Assembly: GCA_963830165.1 (NCBI GenBank)
Contig: CAWHKZ010000011.1
Location: 682,001-746,000, forward strand
Direction of reading: 5' to 3'
Source: Bog-756 sp963830165
Lineage (GTDB): Bacteria; Actinomycetota; Acidimicrobiia; Acidimicrobiales; RAAP-2
Length of the DNA stretch: 64,000 bases
Position numbers and translations under genes: made by a program. This document shows positions 34,583-43,961 of the stretch, piece by piece. The notes below the pieces were generated by a model, which was not told where the DNA came from, ran no database searches, and worked only from the letters and a program-made list of their open reading frames with translations. Within the stretch, counting starts at the first letter, position 1, and every line of letters begins with the position of its first letter.

Positions 34583-36155
34583 CGAGGGGGAGCACGCCAC
34601 GCTGGTCGACGTGCTGCGCGCCGCCGCCCGGGACAACGCCGAGGTCGAGGCCTACGTGGAACCGGCGACCGACGGCCGGCCCCGCCGCGCACTCACGTTC
34701 GCCGCCTGGGACCGCGCCGCCGACGGCGTGGCCGGGGAGATGGACCGCCACGGGGTGGGACCCGGATCCGTGGTCTGCCTGCTGCTGCCCAGTTCCATCG
34801 ACTACATGGTCTGCTACTCCGCGGCCGTCCGGCTCGGGGCCATCACGTCGGGGATCAACCTGCGCCTCGGCGGGCCTGAGGTCACGTCGATCCTGGAGCG
34901 GACCCGTCCGGTCGTGACGATCGTCGACGACGGACTCGAGCCGCCGCCCGGGCCCGCCGGCAACGTCCTGGCCCGGACGGCGTGCCTGGCCGCCGCGGAC
35001 GGTCCCCCGCCGGGCGCATGGCCGGTGCTCCTTCCATCAGATCCCGTCGCTGTCGTGTGGACCAGTGGGACCACCGGACTGCCGAAGGGTGCCGTCTTCG
35101 ATCACGACAACCTGCGGGCGGTCGCCGCCGGGACCGACGTGCTGTCGGAGGCGGGCGACCGTCGCCTGTCGCCCCTGCCCTTCGCCCACGTGGGGTCGAT
35201 GACCCGTGTCTGGGACGAGGCGGCCAACGGGGTGACCACGGTCATCACCCCCACGCCGTGGCGGGCGGCCGACGCCGTCCCCGTCATGGTGGCCGAGCGC
35301 ATCACCGTGGCCCAGGGTGTGCCGACCCAGTGGGCGCTGGTGCTGGCCCGGCCCGAACTGGCCGACGCCGACCTGTCGTCGCTGCGGATCGCCGGGACCG
35401 GCGCCTCGCGGGTCCCGGCCGAATTGGTGGCGGCGGTGCGAGCGGCCCTGGGGGTCCCGGTGGTGGTCCGCTACACCTCGACGGAGGCCTCGCTCGGGAC
35501 CGGCACCGTGCCGGGCGACCCGGACGAGGCCGTTGCCACCTCGGTCGGCCGACCGGTGCCCGGCGTCTCCCTGGTCGTGGCCGACGAGGCGGGAGACCCG
35601 GTGCCCACCGGCGAGGTCGGTCGGGTGCGCCTGCGGTCAGCTGCGGTGATGCGGGGCTACTGGGGCCGCCCGCCGACCGGGCCCGGGGCCGCCGGCCTCG
35701 TTCTCGACCGGGACACCACCGGGTCCGTGCTCGACGGCGACGGCTGGCTCACCACCGGGGACTTCGGCTTCCTGGACGACGACGGGCGCCTGCACCTCGT
35801 GGGCCGGGCCAACGAGCTCTACATCCGGGGTGGCTACAACGTGTACCCGGCCGAGGTGGAAGGGGTCCTCGGCGACCACCCCGACGTCGATCAGGTGGCC
35901 GTCGTCGGAGTGCCCGACCCGGTGCTGGGGGAGATCGGCGTGGCCTTCGTGGTGCCCGCGCCGGGTGTCGATCCCGATCCGGACGCGCTCCTGGCCGACC
36001 TGCGCGGGCGGGCCCGGGCGACCCTGGCCGACTACAAGGCACCCGATCGGGTGGTGGTCCTCGACCACCTCCCCCTGACGTCGATGATGAAGGTAGACAA
36101 GAGGGCCCTGGCCGACCGGGCCGCCCTGGACACGAACGGAGCACACGCGCCATGA
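34566..36155 (+). CDS. AMP-dependent acyl-CoA synthetase
   Basis: ANL-family acid:CoA ligase, 529 aa. P-loop VVWTSGTTGLPKGAVFDH; YTSTEASLGTGTV in place of the usual YGxTE; GDGWLTTGDFGFLDDDGRL; ELYIRGGYNVYPAEVEGVL; the C-terminal Lys in SMMKVDKRALADR. Substrate unknown; FadD17/FadD1-like enzymes are the nearest that come to mind. It overlaps the next gene (ATGA). The palindrome at its start is shared with fadE30 and fadD3, so it may be co-regulated with them. Confidence 0.85.
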   Translation: MTARQIEGEHATLVDVLRAAARDNAEVEAYVEPATDGRPRRALTFAAWDRAADGVAGEMDRHGVGPGSVVCLLLPSSIDYMVCYSAAVRLGAITSGINLRLGGPEVTSILERTRPVVTIVDDGLEPPPGPAGNVLARTACLAAADGPPPGAWPVLLPSDPVAVVWTSGTTGLPKGAVFDHDNLRAVAAGTDVLSEAGDRRLSPLPFAHVGSMTRVWDEAANGVTTVITPTPWRAADAVPVMVAERITVAQGVPTQWALVLARPELADADLSSLRIAGTGASRVPAELVAAVRAALGVPVVVRYTSTEASLGTGTVPGDPDEAVATSVGRPVPGVSLVVADEAGDPVPTGEVGRVRLRSAAVMRGYWGRPPTGPGAAGLVLDRDTTGSVLDGDGWLTTGDFGFLDDDGRLHLVGRANELYIRGGYNVYPAEVEGVLGDHPDVDQVAVVGVPDPVLGEIGVAFVVPAPGVDPDPDALLADLRGRARATLADYKAPDRVVVLDHLPLTSMMKVDKRALADRAALDTNGAHAP

Positions 36156-36987
36156 CCGGCAACTCGACACCCGCCCAAGGGGGCGTCACCGACGACCCCA
36201 TCCGGATCGGCACCCTCCTCTACACCCTGGTGGAGCCGCACCGGGGCCACGAGGTCGACTACAACCGCTGGTACGAGCGGGACCACTTCTACGCGGGCTG
36301 CCAGATCGGTGCCTTCAATTTCGCCGGCGCCCGGTTCGTGGCCACCGCCCCGCTGAAGGACCTCCGGTACCCGACGGGCGAGGAGGCCCTGGTGGCCGAT
36401 CCGCAGACCGGCAGCTACCTGGGCGTCTACTACGTGCTGGACGGTCACCACGACGAGTGGAACCGGTGGGCCGTCGACCAGGTCAACGTCCTGCACGCCG
36501 CCGGCCGCATGTTCGAGCACCGCGACCATGTCCACACCGGCCTGTACCGGTTCGAGTGGGAGCTGGGCGCGATGCCGACGGCGTCCCGGCCGAGCTGACG
36601 CTGGACCACCGGTTCGCCGGGATGGTCTCGGTCCACCTCGAGCCCGCGCCCGGCACCACCGGCGCCGAGCTGTCGGCCTGGGTGCGCGGCAAGTACCTTC
36701 CCGGGGCCGTGGAGGGCTCCCCGGTGGCCGTCGTGCTCGGGTTCAGTCCGCTGCCCCTGCTCGCCGACGCCCCCGGTGACGTGCCCCGCGACGAGAAGGT
36801 GGACGACCGGGTCCTCCTGCTGTGCTTCGTCGACGAGGATCCGACCGGCAGCTTCGATGAGGTCTTCGCACCGCTCGGCCAGGCGGTCGAGTCGGCAGGG
36901 GTCGGCACGGTGCTGTGGGCCTCGGCCTTCGTCGGCACGGTGCCCGGCACGGACACCTACACCGACCAGTTGTGGGCGGACCGGTAG
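36152..36987 (+). CDS. Hypothetical two-domain protein (EthD-like halves), one frameshift
   Basis: The first half, starting MTGNSTPAQGG, reads LLYTLVEPHRGHEVDYNRWYERDHF and runs in one frame to about 36567; the rest (RDADGVPAELTLDHRFAGMVSVHLE onward) continues in another. One base change at the G-rich ELG codons joins them into about 278 aa. The YNRWYERDHF segment is reminiscent of EthD-like dimeric alpha/beta barrels, but I do not recognise a named family. It lies between two acyl-CoA synthetases, overlapping the first by ATGA, so it probably belongs to the same catabolic operon. Confidence 0.6.
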
Positions 36988-37000
36988 CCCGACGGACACG

Positions 37001-37042
37001 CCCGGTACCGGCACCCCCGGTACCGGCACCCCCGACCGGCAC
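37001..37042. repeat. 15-bp tandem repeat
   Basis: CCCGGTACCGGCACC occurs at 37001-37015 and 37016-37030, followed by a degenerate third copy. It lies in the short gap before the second acyl-CoA synthetase. Confidence 0.85.
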
Positions 37043-37105
37043 GGCCGGACCGCAACGATCACACCGGCGACCACCGGACGAACGACATCAGGAGCGCAGA
37101 CGAGC

Positions 37106-38725
37106 ATGGACGACGACGCAACGGCACGGATGGAACAGCGGGCCGCCGCCCGGGGCTGGGTCTTCGCACCCACGCTCTGGGAGATGGTCGAGGCCCGGGC
37201 CGCGGCCACCCCGGACGCCGTCCTGGCCCACGAGGACACCGGCGCGGAGCTGACCTTCGCCGGCTACCGGGACGCCTGCCTCCGGGCGGCCGCCGGGCTG
37301 GCTGCCGAGCACGGGGTCGGGGCGGGCACCAGTGTGAGCTGGGAGCTCCCCACCTGGAACGAGTCACTGGTGCTGGTGGGAGCGCTGGCCCGCCTGGGTG
37401 CTCGGCAGAACCCGCTGATCCCCATCTACCGTCACCGCGAGGTCGGGTTCATCACCGAACAGAGCGGGGCCTCGCTCCTCATCGTGCCGACCGTGTACCG
37501 CGGCTTCGACTTCGAGGCCATGGCCCGGGAGCTGGCGGCCGACCGGCCGGGGCTCGGGGTGCTGGTCGTGGACCGTGCCCTGCCCGACGCCGACCCGTCG
37601 CTGCTCCCCCCGGTGGGGCCGACCGCGGCATCCGCGGCCGACGCGCCGGTGCGCTGGCTCTTCTACACGTCGGGCACCACCGCCGACCCGAAGGGCGCCA
37701 CCCACACCGATCTGACCGTGATGGCCTCGGCGGTCGCCATGTCCGAGTGCCTCGACCTCCGGTCCGACGACGTGTCCGCCCTCGTGTTCCCGTTCACCCA
37801 CATCGGGGGCATCGGCTGGCTGATCGCCTCGCTGCTCACCGGGTGCACACTGCTCGTCACCGAGTCCTTCGACCCCGTCGGGACGCCGGCGTTCCTGGCC
37901 GACAACGGCGTCACGGTGGCCGGCTCGGGCACGCCGTTCCACCTGGCCTACCTGGCGGCTCAGCGGGCACGTCCCGACCGACCCCTCTTCCCGGCCATCC
38001 GGTCGGCAACCGGCGGCGGGGCGCCCAAGCCGCCGCAGCTGCACCACGACGTGAAGGCCGAGATCGGCGGGGTGGGTGTCGTCTCGGGCTACGGATTGAC
38101 CGAGGCTCCCATCGTCGTCATGGCCACGACCACCGACCCGGACCAGAAGCTGGCCGACACGGAGGGCCGCCCGACGCCCGGGGTCGAGCTGATCGTCGTG
38201 ACCCTCGACGGGCGCCGGGCCGGCCCCGGTGAGGAGGGCGAGATCCGCGTCAAGGGCCCCCAAGTCATCCGCGGCTACCTCGACCCGTCGCTCGACGCCG
38301 AGGCCTTCGACGACGAGGGGTACTTCCGCACGGGCGACCTCGGGACCGTCGACGCCGAGGGCTTCGTCACCATCACCGGCCGGCTCAAGGACGTGATCAT
38401 CCGCCACGGTGAGAACATCTCCGCCAAGGAGGTGGAGGACCTCCTGTACGGCCATCCCTCCGTCGCCGACGTGGCCGTGATCGGGCTGCCCGACCCGAAG
38501 ACGGGGGAGCGGGCCTGCGCGGTGGTGGCCGTGGCCGAGGGCCGGAGCTTCGACTTCGCCACCATGGGGGAGTACCTCCGCGGCCGGGGACTCCGGGTCA
38601 ACGCCGTGCCCGAACAGCTCGAGCTGGTCGACGAGGTGCCGCGCAATCCGGCGGGCAAGATCCTGAAGCACACGCTGCGCGAACGGTTCGCGCCGGCGAA
38701 GACGAACGACGAGGAGCAGGCATGA
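37106..38725 (+). CDS. Acyl-CoA synthetase, cyclohexanecarboxylate-CoA ligase-like
   Basis: ANL-family ligase, 539 aa. N-terminal LWEMVEARAAATPDAV; ARQNPLIPIYRHREVGFI, a segment I associate with AliA-type (alicyclic acid) ligases; P-loop FYTSGTTADPKGATHT; YGLTEAPIVVM; GYFRTGDLGTVDAEGFV; LKDVIIRHGENISAKEVEDL; and Lys in NPAGKILKHTL. Predicted to activate an alicyclic or steroid-derived acid. Its stop overlaps the downstream SDR start (ATGA). Confidence 0.85.
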   Translation: MDDDATARMEQRAAARGWVFAPTLWEMVEARAAATPDAVLAHEDTGAELTFAGYRDACLRAAAGLAAEHGVGAGTSVSWELPTWNESLVLVGALARLGARQNPLIPIYRHREVGFITEQSGASLLIVPTVYRGFDFEAMARELAADRPGLGVLVVDRALPDADPSLLPPVGPTAASAADAPVRWLFYTSGTTADPKGATHTDLTVMASAVAMSECLDLRSDDVSALVFPFTHIGGIGWLIASLLTGCTLLVTESFDPVGTPAFLADNGVTVAGSGTPFHLAYLAAQRARPDRPLFPAIRSATGGGAPKPPQLHHDVKAEIGGVGVVSGYGLTEAPIVVMATTTDPDQKLADTEGRPTPGVELIVVTLDGRRAGPGEEGEIRVKGPQVIRGYLDPSLDAEAFDDEGYFRTGDLGTVDAEGFVTITGRLKDVIIRHGENISAKEVEDLLYGHPSVADVAVIGLPDPKTGERACAVVAVAEGRSFDFATMGEYLRGRGLRVNAVPEQLELVDEVPRNPAGKILKHTLRERFAPAKTNDEEQA

Positions 38726-39558
38726 GCCCGGTACGCAGCGAGGGGATCACCCTCGGACGGGGAGGTGAGGAGCACGACGCCGCCGACGCCGTCCTCGAGG
38801 GGTTCCTGGTCCGGCGGTTCGAGGGTCGGGTGGCCATCGTCACCGGGGCCGGCTCGGGCATCGGGCGGGGTACGGCCCGGCGCCTGGCCGCCGAGGGGGC
38901 GGCGGTGGCCGCCCTCGACGTGTCCTCGGACGCCGTGACCCAGACGGTGGCCGGGATCGCCGAGGAGGGCGGGACCGCGCTGGCGTACACCTGTGACGTC
39001 ACCTCGGAGGAGTCGGTCGAGGCCACGGTCGCCTCGGTCGTGGCCGATCTCGGACCGCCGCGGGTGGTGTGCAACGTGGCCGGGATCGGCGGGTTCTACA
39101 ACACCCAGGAGATGCCGTTCGAGCAGTGGCAGCGGATCCTGGGCGTGAACCTGACGGGACCGTTCCTGGTGTGCCGGGCCACCCTTCCCCACCTCCTCGA
39201 GCACGGTGGGGCCATCGTCAACGTGGCCTCCAACACCGCCCTCATGGGCCAGGCCTACTCCGCCGCCTACTGCGCCTCGAAGGCCGGAGTACTGATGTTC
39301 ACCAAGGCCCTGGCCGCCGAGTACCTCGGCAAGGGGGTCAGGGCCAACGTCGTCGCCCCCGGCGGGACCGACACCCCGCTGCTGGGCTCGTTCGGGCTGC
39401 CCGAGGACGCCGACCCGCGCCAGCTCAAGCGGTTGATGAGCCCGATGGGGTTCTCGACCCCGGCCGAGGTCGCCGCCTCCATCGCCTTCCTGGCCTCGGA
39501 CGAGTCGTCGTACACGACCGGGGCCGTGCTGTCCGTGGACGGCGGGCTCACCATCTGA
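38722..39558 (+). CDS. SDR family oxidoreductase
   Basis: Classical short-chain dehydrogenase, 278 aa. Cofactor motif VAIVTGAGSGIGRGTARRLA at residue 35; NVAGIGGF; catalytic Ser/Tyr/Lys in VNVASNTALMGQAYSAAYCASKAG; C-terminal TTGAVLSVDGGLTI. The extra 30 N-terminal residues (MSPVRSEGITLGRGG) are unusual; ATGs further in are few, and the ATGA overlap supports the long form. Last gene of the ligase-SDR operon. Confidence 0.88.
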   Translation: MSPVRSEGITLGRGGEEHDAADAVLEGFLVRRFEGRVAIVTGAGSGIGRGTARRLAAEGAAVAALDVSSDAVTQTVAGIAEEGGTALAYTCDVTSEESVEATVASVVADLGPPRVVCNVAGIGGFYNTQEMPFEQWQRILGVNLTGPFLVCRATLPHLLEHGGAIVNVASNTALMGQAYSAAYCASKAGVLMFTKALAAEYLGKGVRANVVAPGGTDTPLLGSFGLPEDADPRQLKRLMSPMGFSTPAEVAASIAFLASDESSYTTGAVLSVDGGLTI

Positions 39559-39791
39559 CGCCCGCGTCGCCGGGGATGCGGGCGGGCGGTCAGGCCGTCC
39601 GGGGGCATCGGACCGGGAAGGGACATGGTGGGCGACAGCCGCCCTCCTGGGTGCGTGCGCCGGAGTGCCCTCCGCCGTAGGACGCACCCTTTAGTTGCAT
39701 CGTTGATCGGCGGGTGCCCGGAAGCCGCTGAGCTGGGCCGACGGGCCGAAGCGGACCTGGACTCCACGAGGACTTCCTCGCATGCAACAAT

Positions 39792-39816
39792 GCGACAACG
39801 AGCGATCGTTTGTCGC
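39792..39816. promoter_or_regulatory. Inverted repeat upstream of the P450 gene
   Basis: GCGACAACGA-GCGA-TCGTTTGTCGC, arms pairing with one bulged base, ends 22 bp before ATG 39838. The 39559-39837 gap holds no gene but contains a comparatively AT-rich stretch near 39690 (TTTAGTTGCATCGTTGATC), a plausible promoter. Confidence 0.45.
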
Positions 39817-39837
39817 TCCCGACCAGTGAGGTGACCG

Positions 39838-41040
39838 ATGACCGACGTGCAACCGGTGGAGCGGTGGGACACCGACTTCGACGTCCTCAGTCCCGACTAC
39901 GTGAACGATCCGTTCCGCATCTGGGACGACCTGCGCCAGACCTGCCCGGTGGCCCACACCGACCGACGGGGCAGCACGTGGCTGCCTACGACGTACAAGG
40001 ACGTGGTGGCCCTTGCCCACGATATCGAGCACTTCAGCTCGCTCGACATCGTCGTCATCCCCTTCACCGGCGAGGAGCCCGACGAGCCGGTGCTGCCCTA
40101 CGGCGTGCCGCCCATCTCGGTCGACCCGCCGATGCACACCTGGACCCGGCGCCTGCTGCTGCCGTGGTTCTCGCACCGCAACGTCGAGAGCTACGAGGCC
40201 ATGACCCGCGACCTGTGCAACCGCCTGATTGACGGGTTCCTGGCCGACGGCCGGGCCGACGCCGCGTCCGACTACGCCCAGCAGATCCCGGTACGGGTGA
40301 TCGCCTCGATCCTGGGCGTGCCCGAGTCGCTGTCGGACACCTTCACCGGCTGGGTACGGGCCGTGCTCGAGTTCGCCGACGACGAGGAGCGGCGCCGCGA
40401 GGGCACCCTCGCCCTGATCGAGTACTTCGTCACCGAGCTGGAGCGACGGAGGCACGAGCCGGGCGACGACCTGCTGAGCGCCCTCCTCCAGACCGAGCAG
40501 GACGGTCAGCCGCTCGAGGACGCGGTGGTGCTGGGCATCGCCGCCATCACCCTGATCGCCGGGGTCGACACCACGTGGAGCGCCATCGGCTCGTCGCTGT
40601 GGCACCTGGCCACCCACCCCGAGGACGCCAAGACGTTGGCCACGGACCCCGAGGCCATGCCGCTGGCCATCGAGGAGCTGCTGCGGGCGTACTCGCCGGT
40701 GACCATGGCCCGGGTGGTGACCTCGGAGGTCGAGTTCGAGGGCTGCCCGATGAAGCCGGCCGACAAGGTCCTGATGAACTTCCCCGCCGCCAACCGGGAC
40801 CCCGAGGCGTTCGAGGACCCGGACAAGGTCATTCTCGACCGGGCCCACAACCGCCACGTGGCCTTCGGCTCCGGCATCCACCGCTGTGCCGGCTCCAACC
40901 TGGCCCGGATGGAGCTGCGGGTGGCCATCGAGGAGTGGTTGCGTCGCATCCCCGAGTTCCGCATCGAGGACGGGGCGGAGGTGACCTGGGCCGGTGGTCA
41001 GGTCCGCGGCCCCCGCAGCGTGCCGGTGGTGTTCCCGTGA
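39838..41040 (+). CDS. Cytochrome P450
   Basis: Haem monooxygenase, 400 aa, soluble bacterial class I type. I-helix oxygen-binding motif LIAGVDTTWSAIG near residue 245; ExxR in EELLRAYSPV; haem loop AFGSGIHRCAGSNLAR with the axial Cys near residue 351. Substrate unknown; its situation among steroid and lipid genes suggests a hydrophobic one. The stop overlaps the ferredoxin start (GTGA), so the redox partner is co-translated. Confidence 0.93.
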   Translation: MTDVQPVERWDTDFDVLSPDYVNDPFRIWDDLRQTCPVAHTDRRGSTWLPTTYKDVVALAHDIEHFSSLDIVVIPFTGEEPDEPVLPYGVPPISVDPPMHTWTRRLLLPWFSHRNVESYEAMTRDLCNRLIDGFLADGRADAASDYAQQIPVRVIASILGVPESLSDTFTGWVRAVLEFADDEERRREGTLALIEYFVTELERRRHEPGDDLLSALLQTEQDGQPLEDAVVLGIAAITLIAGVDTTWSAIGSSLWHLATHPEDAKTLATDPEAMPLAIEELLRAYSPVTMARVVTSEVEFEGCPMKPADKVLMNFPAANRDPEAFEDPDKVILDRAHNRHVAFGSGIHRCAGSNLARMELRVAIEEWLRRIPEFRIEDGAEVTWAGGQVRGPRSVPVVFP

Positions 41041-41234
41041 AGATCCGCGTCATCGAAGACAAGTGCACCGGCCACGCCCGGTGCTACGGGCTCGCTCCCG
41101 AGCTGTTCTCGGTCGACGACTACGGGCTGTCGTCGGTGGTGGGCGACGGTACGGTGCCTCCCGAGCTGGAGGACAAGGCCCGCCTGGCCATCGCCAACTG
41201 CCCCGAGTACGCCATCGAGGAAGTGGCCGACTGA
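41037..41234 (+). CDS. [3Fe-4S]-type ferredoxin, P450 partner
   Basis: 65-aa ferredoxin. Cluster ligands are CTGHARC (second ligand position His, typical of [3Fe-4S] P450 ferredoxins) and the later Cys of ANCPEYAI. It starts at GTG overlapping the P450 stop. It would receive electrons from a ferredoxin reductase such as the one at 6.4 kb and deliver them to the P450. Confidence 0.92.
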   Translation: MKIRVIEDKCTGHARCYGLAPELFSVDDYGLSSVVGDGTVPPELEDKARLAIANCPEYAIEEVAD

Positions 41235-41301
41235 GCGTCGCCTCCCCGTCGGTCCAACGGCCCGACGGTGTGCCTCACCGCGGCGCGGCTGCGGCCGCCG
41301 A

Positions 41302-41307
41302 TAGGGT
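41302..41307 (+). promoter_or_regulatory. -10 box of the ureohydrolase gene
   Basis: TAGGGT, about 45 nt upstream of ATG 41353, which has GAGGAG 5 nt ahead. Confidence 0.4.
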
Positions 41308-41352
41308 GGGGCGTCGGCCGCCGATTGTGGCCGTGACCTGCGAGGAGACCCG

Positions 41353-42360
41353 ATGCGGCTAGGCAACATGTACGGGCCCGACGCCACCTTCGCAGGAGTG
41401 CCGGCCGCCGACCTCGAGGACCCCTCCAGCTTCGCCGGTGCCGGTGCCGTGATCATCGGTGCGCCCTTCGACGGGGGCACGAGCCACCGTTCGGGCTGCC
41501 GCTTCGGCCCTCAGGCCATCCGTTTCACCGACTACCTGCCCCACGACGGGATGCGGCCCAGCCTGGCGCTGGGCCTCGATCCGCTGGTCGAGCTCGGCGT
41601 GGTCGACGTGGGCGACGTCGAGATGCCGTCGGGCGCCACCGACCTGTCGTGTGCCCGGCTCGAGGCGGCCGTCGAGACCGTCGCCAGGAGCGGGGCCATC
41701 CCCATCGTGCTCGGCGGCGACCACACGATCGCCTTTCCCGACGCCACGGGCTGCGCCCGCCACATCGGCTGGGGCCGGGTGTCGATGATCCACTTCGACG
41801 CCCATGCCGACACGGCCAACGAGCAGTTCGGGCTCCTGGTGGGTCACGGCACGCCGATGCGCCGGCTCATCGAGTCGGGAGCGGTCCGGGGCGACCGGTT
41901 CCTCCAGGTCGGCCTCCGTGGCTACTGGCCCGAGCCGGAGACGCTGGACTGGATGGCCCGACAGGGCATGCGCAGCTACGAGATGACCGAGGTGGTGAAC
42001 CGCGGCCTCGACGAGTGCCTGACCGAGGCCTTCGCCGTCGCACTGGACGACTGCGACGCCGTCTTCCTGTCCGTCGACGTGGACGTGGTCGACCCCGGTT
42101 CGGCGCCGGCCACCGGGACACCGGAGCCGGGCGGACTCAGCGCCCGCGAGCTGCTCGATGCCGTGCGGCGGATCGCCATGGAGCTGCCACTGTGCGGGGT
42201 GGACGTGGTGGAGCTGTCGCCGCCCTTCGACCACGCCGAGGTCACCGCCTTCCTCAGCAACCGCATCGTGCTCGAGGCCCTGTCGGGCATCGCCTGGCGC
42301 AGGGCCAAGCTGGCGGGCCGCACCGTGCGCGACCCGTCGGCGCCGCTGCTCGAGCGGTAG
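41353..42360 (+). CDS. Agmatinase/arginase-family ureohydrolase
   Basis: Binuclear manganese hydrolase, 335 aa, cleaving a guanidino compound to urea. Metal motifs are all present: LGGDHTIAFP, IHFDAHADTA and LSVDVDVVDPGSAPATGTPEPG. N-terminal GAPFDGGTSHRSGCRFGPQAIR is typical of agmatinase-like members. Arginase, agmatinase or guanidinobutyrase cannot be separated here. Nothing nearby indicates arginine metabolism, so its link to the flanking catabolic genes is unclear. A strong terminator follows. Confidence 0.9.
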   Translation: MRLGNMYGPDATFAGVPAADLEDPSSFAGAGAVIIGAPFDGGTSHRSGCRFGPQAIRFTDYLPHDGMRPSLALGLDPLVELGVVDVGDVEMPSGATDLSCARLEAAVETVARSGAIPIVLGGDHTIAFPDATGCARHIGWGRVSMIHFDAHADTANEQFGLLVGHGTPMRRLIESGAVRGDRFLQVGLRGYWPEPETLDWMARQGMRSYEMTEVVNRGLDECLTEAFAVALDDCDAVFLSVDVDVVDPGSAPATGTPEPGGLSARELLDAVRRIAMELPLCGVDVVELSPPFDHAEVTAFLSNRIVLEALSGIAWRRAKLAGRTVRDPSAPLLER

Positions 42361-42396
42361 TCGGCCCACGGATCCGGCCGACTCCTCCCGGACGCG

Positions 42397-42431
42397 ACGA
42401 CAGCCGTGGACGTGGGGTCCACGGCTGTCGT
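42397..42431. terminator. Perfect 14-bp stem-loop between convergent genes
   Basis: Arms 42397-42410 and 42418-42431 pair perfectly around loop CGTGGGG. It lies between the ureohydrolase and the convergent thiolase and probably terminates both. No U-tract. Confidence 0.75.
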
Positions 42432-42496
42432 GCCGCTGCGATGGTGCCGCCTCTCCGGCCGTCCGACCAGGAGGCGCTCCCGGGGAGCGGTGCGAC

Positions 42497-43705
42497 CTAC
42501 GAGAGGCGCTCGACGATCATGGCCATGCCCTGGCCACCGCCGACGCACATCGACTCGAGGCCGAAGGTCGTGCCGGTGTCCTCGAGGGCGTTGAGCAGCG
42601 TGGTCATGATGCGGGCACCGGTCTGGCCGAAGGGGTGGCCGAGGGCGATGGCCCCGCCCCTCACGTTCAGCTTGTCGCGGCTGATGCCGAGCTCCTTGGC
42701 CGACGGGACGACCTGGGCGGCGAAGGCCTCGTTGATCTCCACCAGGTCGATGTCGCCGATGGTCATGTCGGCCCGGCGCAGGACCTGCTTGATCGCCTCG
42801 ACCGGGCCGAGGCCCATGATCTCGGGATTGAGGCCGGTGACGCCGCTGGCCACGATGCGGGCCAGAGGCGTGATGCCGAGCTCCTTGGCCTTGGTGTCGC
42901 TCATCACCACCACCGCGGCGGCGCCGTCGTTGAGCGGGCAGGCGTTGCCGGCGGTGATCGTGCCGCCCTCCCGGAAGACCGGCTTCAGCTCGGCCAGCTT
43001 CTCGAGGGTGGTGCCGGCACGGGGACCGTCGTCCTTGGTCACGACCGTACCGTCGGCGAGGGTGACGGGGATGATCTCCCGCTCGAAGAAGCCCGACTCC
43101 TGGGCGGCCACGGCGCGGTGCTGGGACTCGACGGCGAACTCGTCCTGCTCCTCGCGGGTAACGCCCTTGAATTCGGCGACGTTCTCGGCCGTCTGGCCCA
43201 TGGCGATGTACACGTCGGGGAAGGCGCCCTCGAGGGGCGACCACGGCGCACCGGCGGCCGGCGTGCGGGCCACGGTGCGGGCCTCGGCCTCCGCGAACAA
43301 CGCATTGTGGGGGCCGACGTCGGCGGCGCCGTGCATGTAGCGGCTGACCGTCTCGACGCCGGCGGCGACGAACACGTCGCCCTCGCCGGCCCGGATGGCG
43401 TGCGCCGCCATCCGGATGGTCTGCAGCGACGACGAGCAGTAGCGGTTGACGGTCACGCCGGGCACGTCGGGCAGGCCGGCGAGGATGGCGGCGACGCGAC
43501 CGATGTTGTAGCCGGCTTCGCCGGCGGGCTGGCCGGAGCCGAGGATGACGTCCTCGACCAGCTGCGGGTCGAGGTTCGGGACCTTGGCCAGGACCTCACG
43601 GATCACCAGGGCGGCGAGATCGTCGGGGCGGCACTCGACGAGCGAGCCCTTGTTGGCCCGGCCGATCGGGGTCCGGCCGGTGGCGACGATGACTGCTTCG
43701 GGCAT
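42497..43705 (-). CDS. Thiolase (acetyl-CoA acyltransferase), FadA-type
   Basis: Removes a two-carbon (or steroid-derived) unit from 3-ketoacyl-CoA, or the reverse. 402 aa. The nucleophile Cys is in VNRYCSSSLQTIRMA near residue 91; then EINEAFAAQVV, GGAIALGHPFGQTGARIM and the second Cys in CVGGGQGMAM. GAGGAG lies before ATG 43705. In mycobacterial steroid degradation a thiolase (FadA6) completes ring breakdown; this gene is a candidate by context only. It is divergent from the acyl-CoA dehydrogenase pair. Confidence 0.92.
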   Translation of the reverse strand: MPEAVIVATGRTPIGRANKGSLVECRPDDLAALVIREVLAKVPNLDPQLVEDVILGSGQPAGEAGYNIGRVAAILAGLPDVPGVTVNRYCSSSLQTIRMAAHAIRAGEGDVFVAAGVETVSRYMHGAADVGPHNALFAEAEARTVARTPAAGAPWSPLEGAFPDVYIAMGQTAENVAEFKGVTREEQDEFAVESQHRAVAAQESGFFEREIIPVTLADGTVVTKDDGPRAGTTLEKLAELKPVFREGGTITAGNACPLNDGAAAVVVMSDTKAKELGITPLARIVASGVTGLNPEIMGLGPVEAIKQVLRRADMTIGDIDLVEINEAFAAQVVPSAKELGISRDKLNVRGGAIALGHPFGQTGARIMTTLLNALEDTGTTFGLESMCVGGGQGMAMIVERLS

Positions 43706-43961
43706 GTGGTGCTCCTCGCTGACAGGCGGCCGGGGCCGCATGGTGTTGGTCTGGCTCGATGGTGGTGCTGCCGGTCGTGACCGGTGCCGGGTGCCGGCGG
43801 TGGGCACGGCGGGCAATTCAACTCGTCGGGTGCCGCTCCTGCGGCCCCCTCCGGCCCCAACTTACCGGATAGTAACCCAAGCGGCAGCGTGGCATGTGGT
43901 GCCGCACCGAGGGGAGCGTACCGGGTGCCCGTCCGGACGGTGGCGCCCGGAGGTGGGCGAA

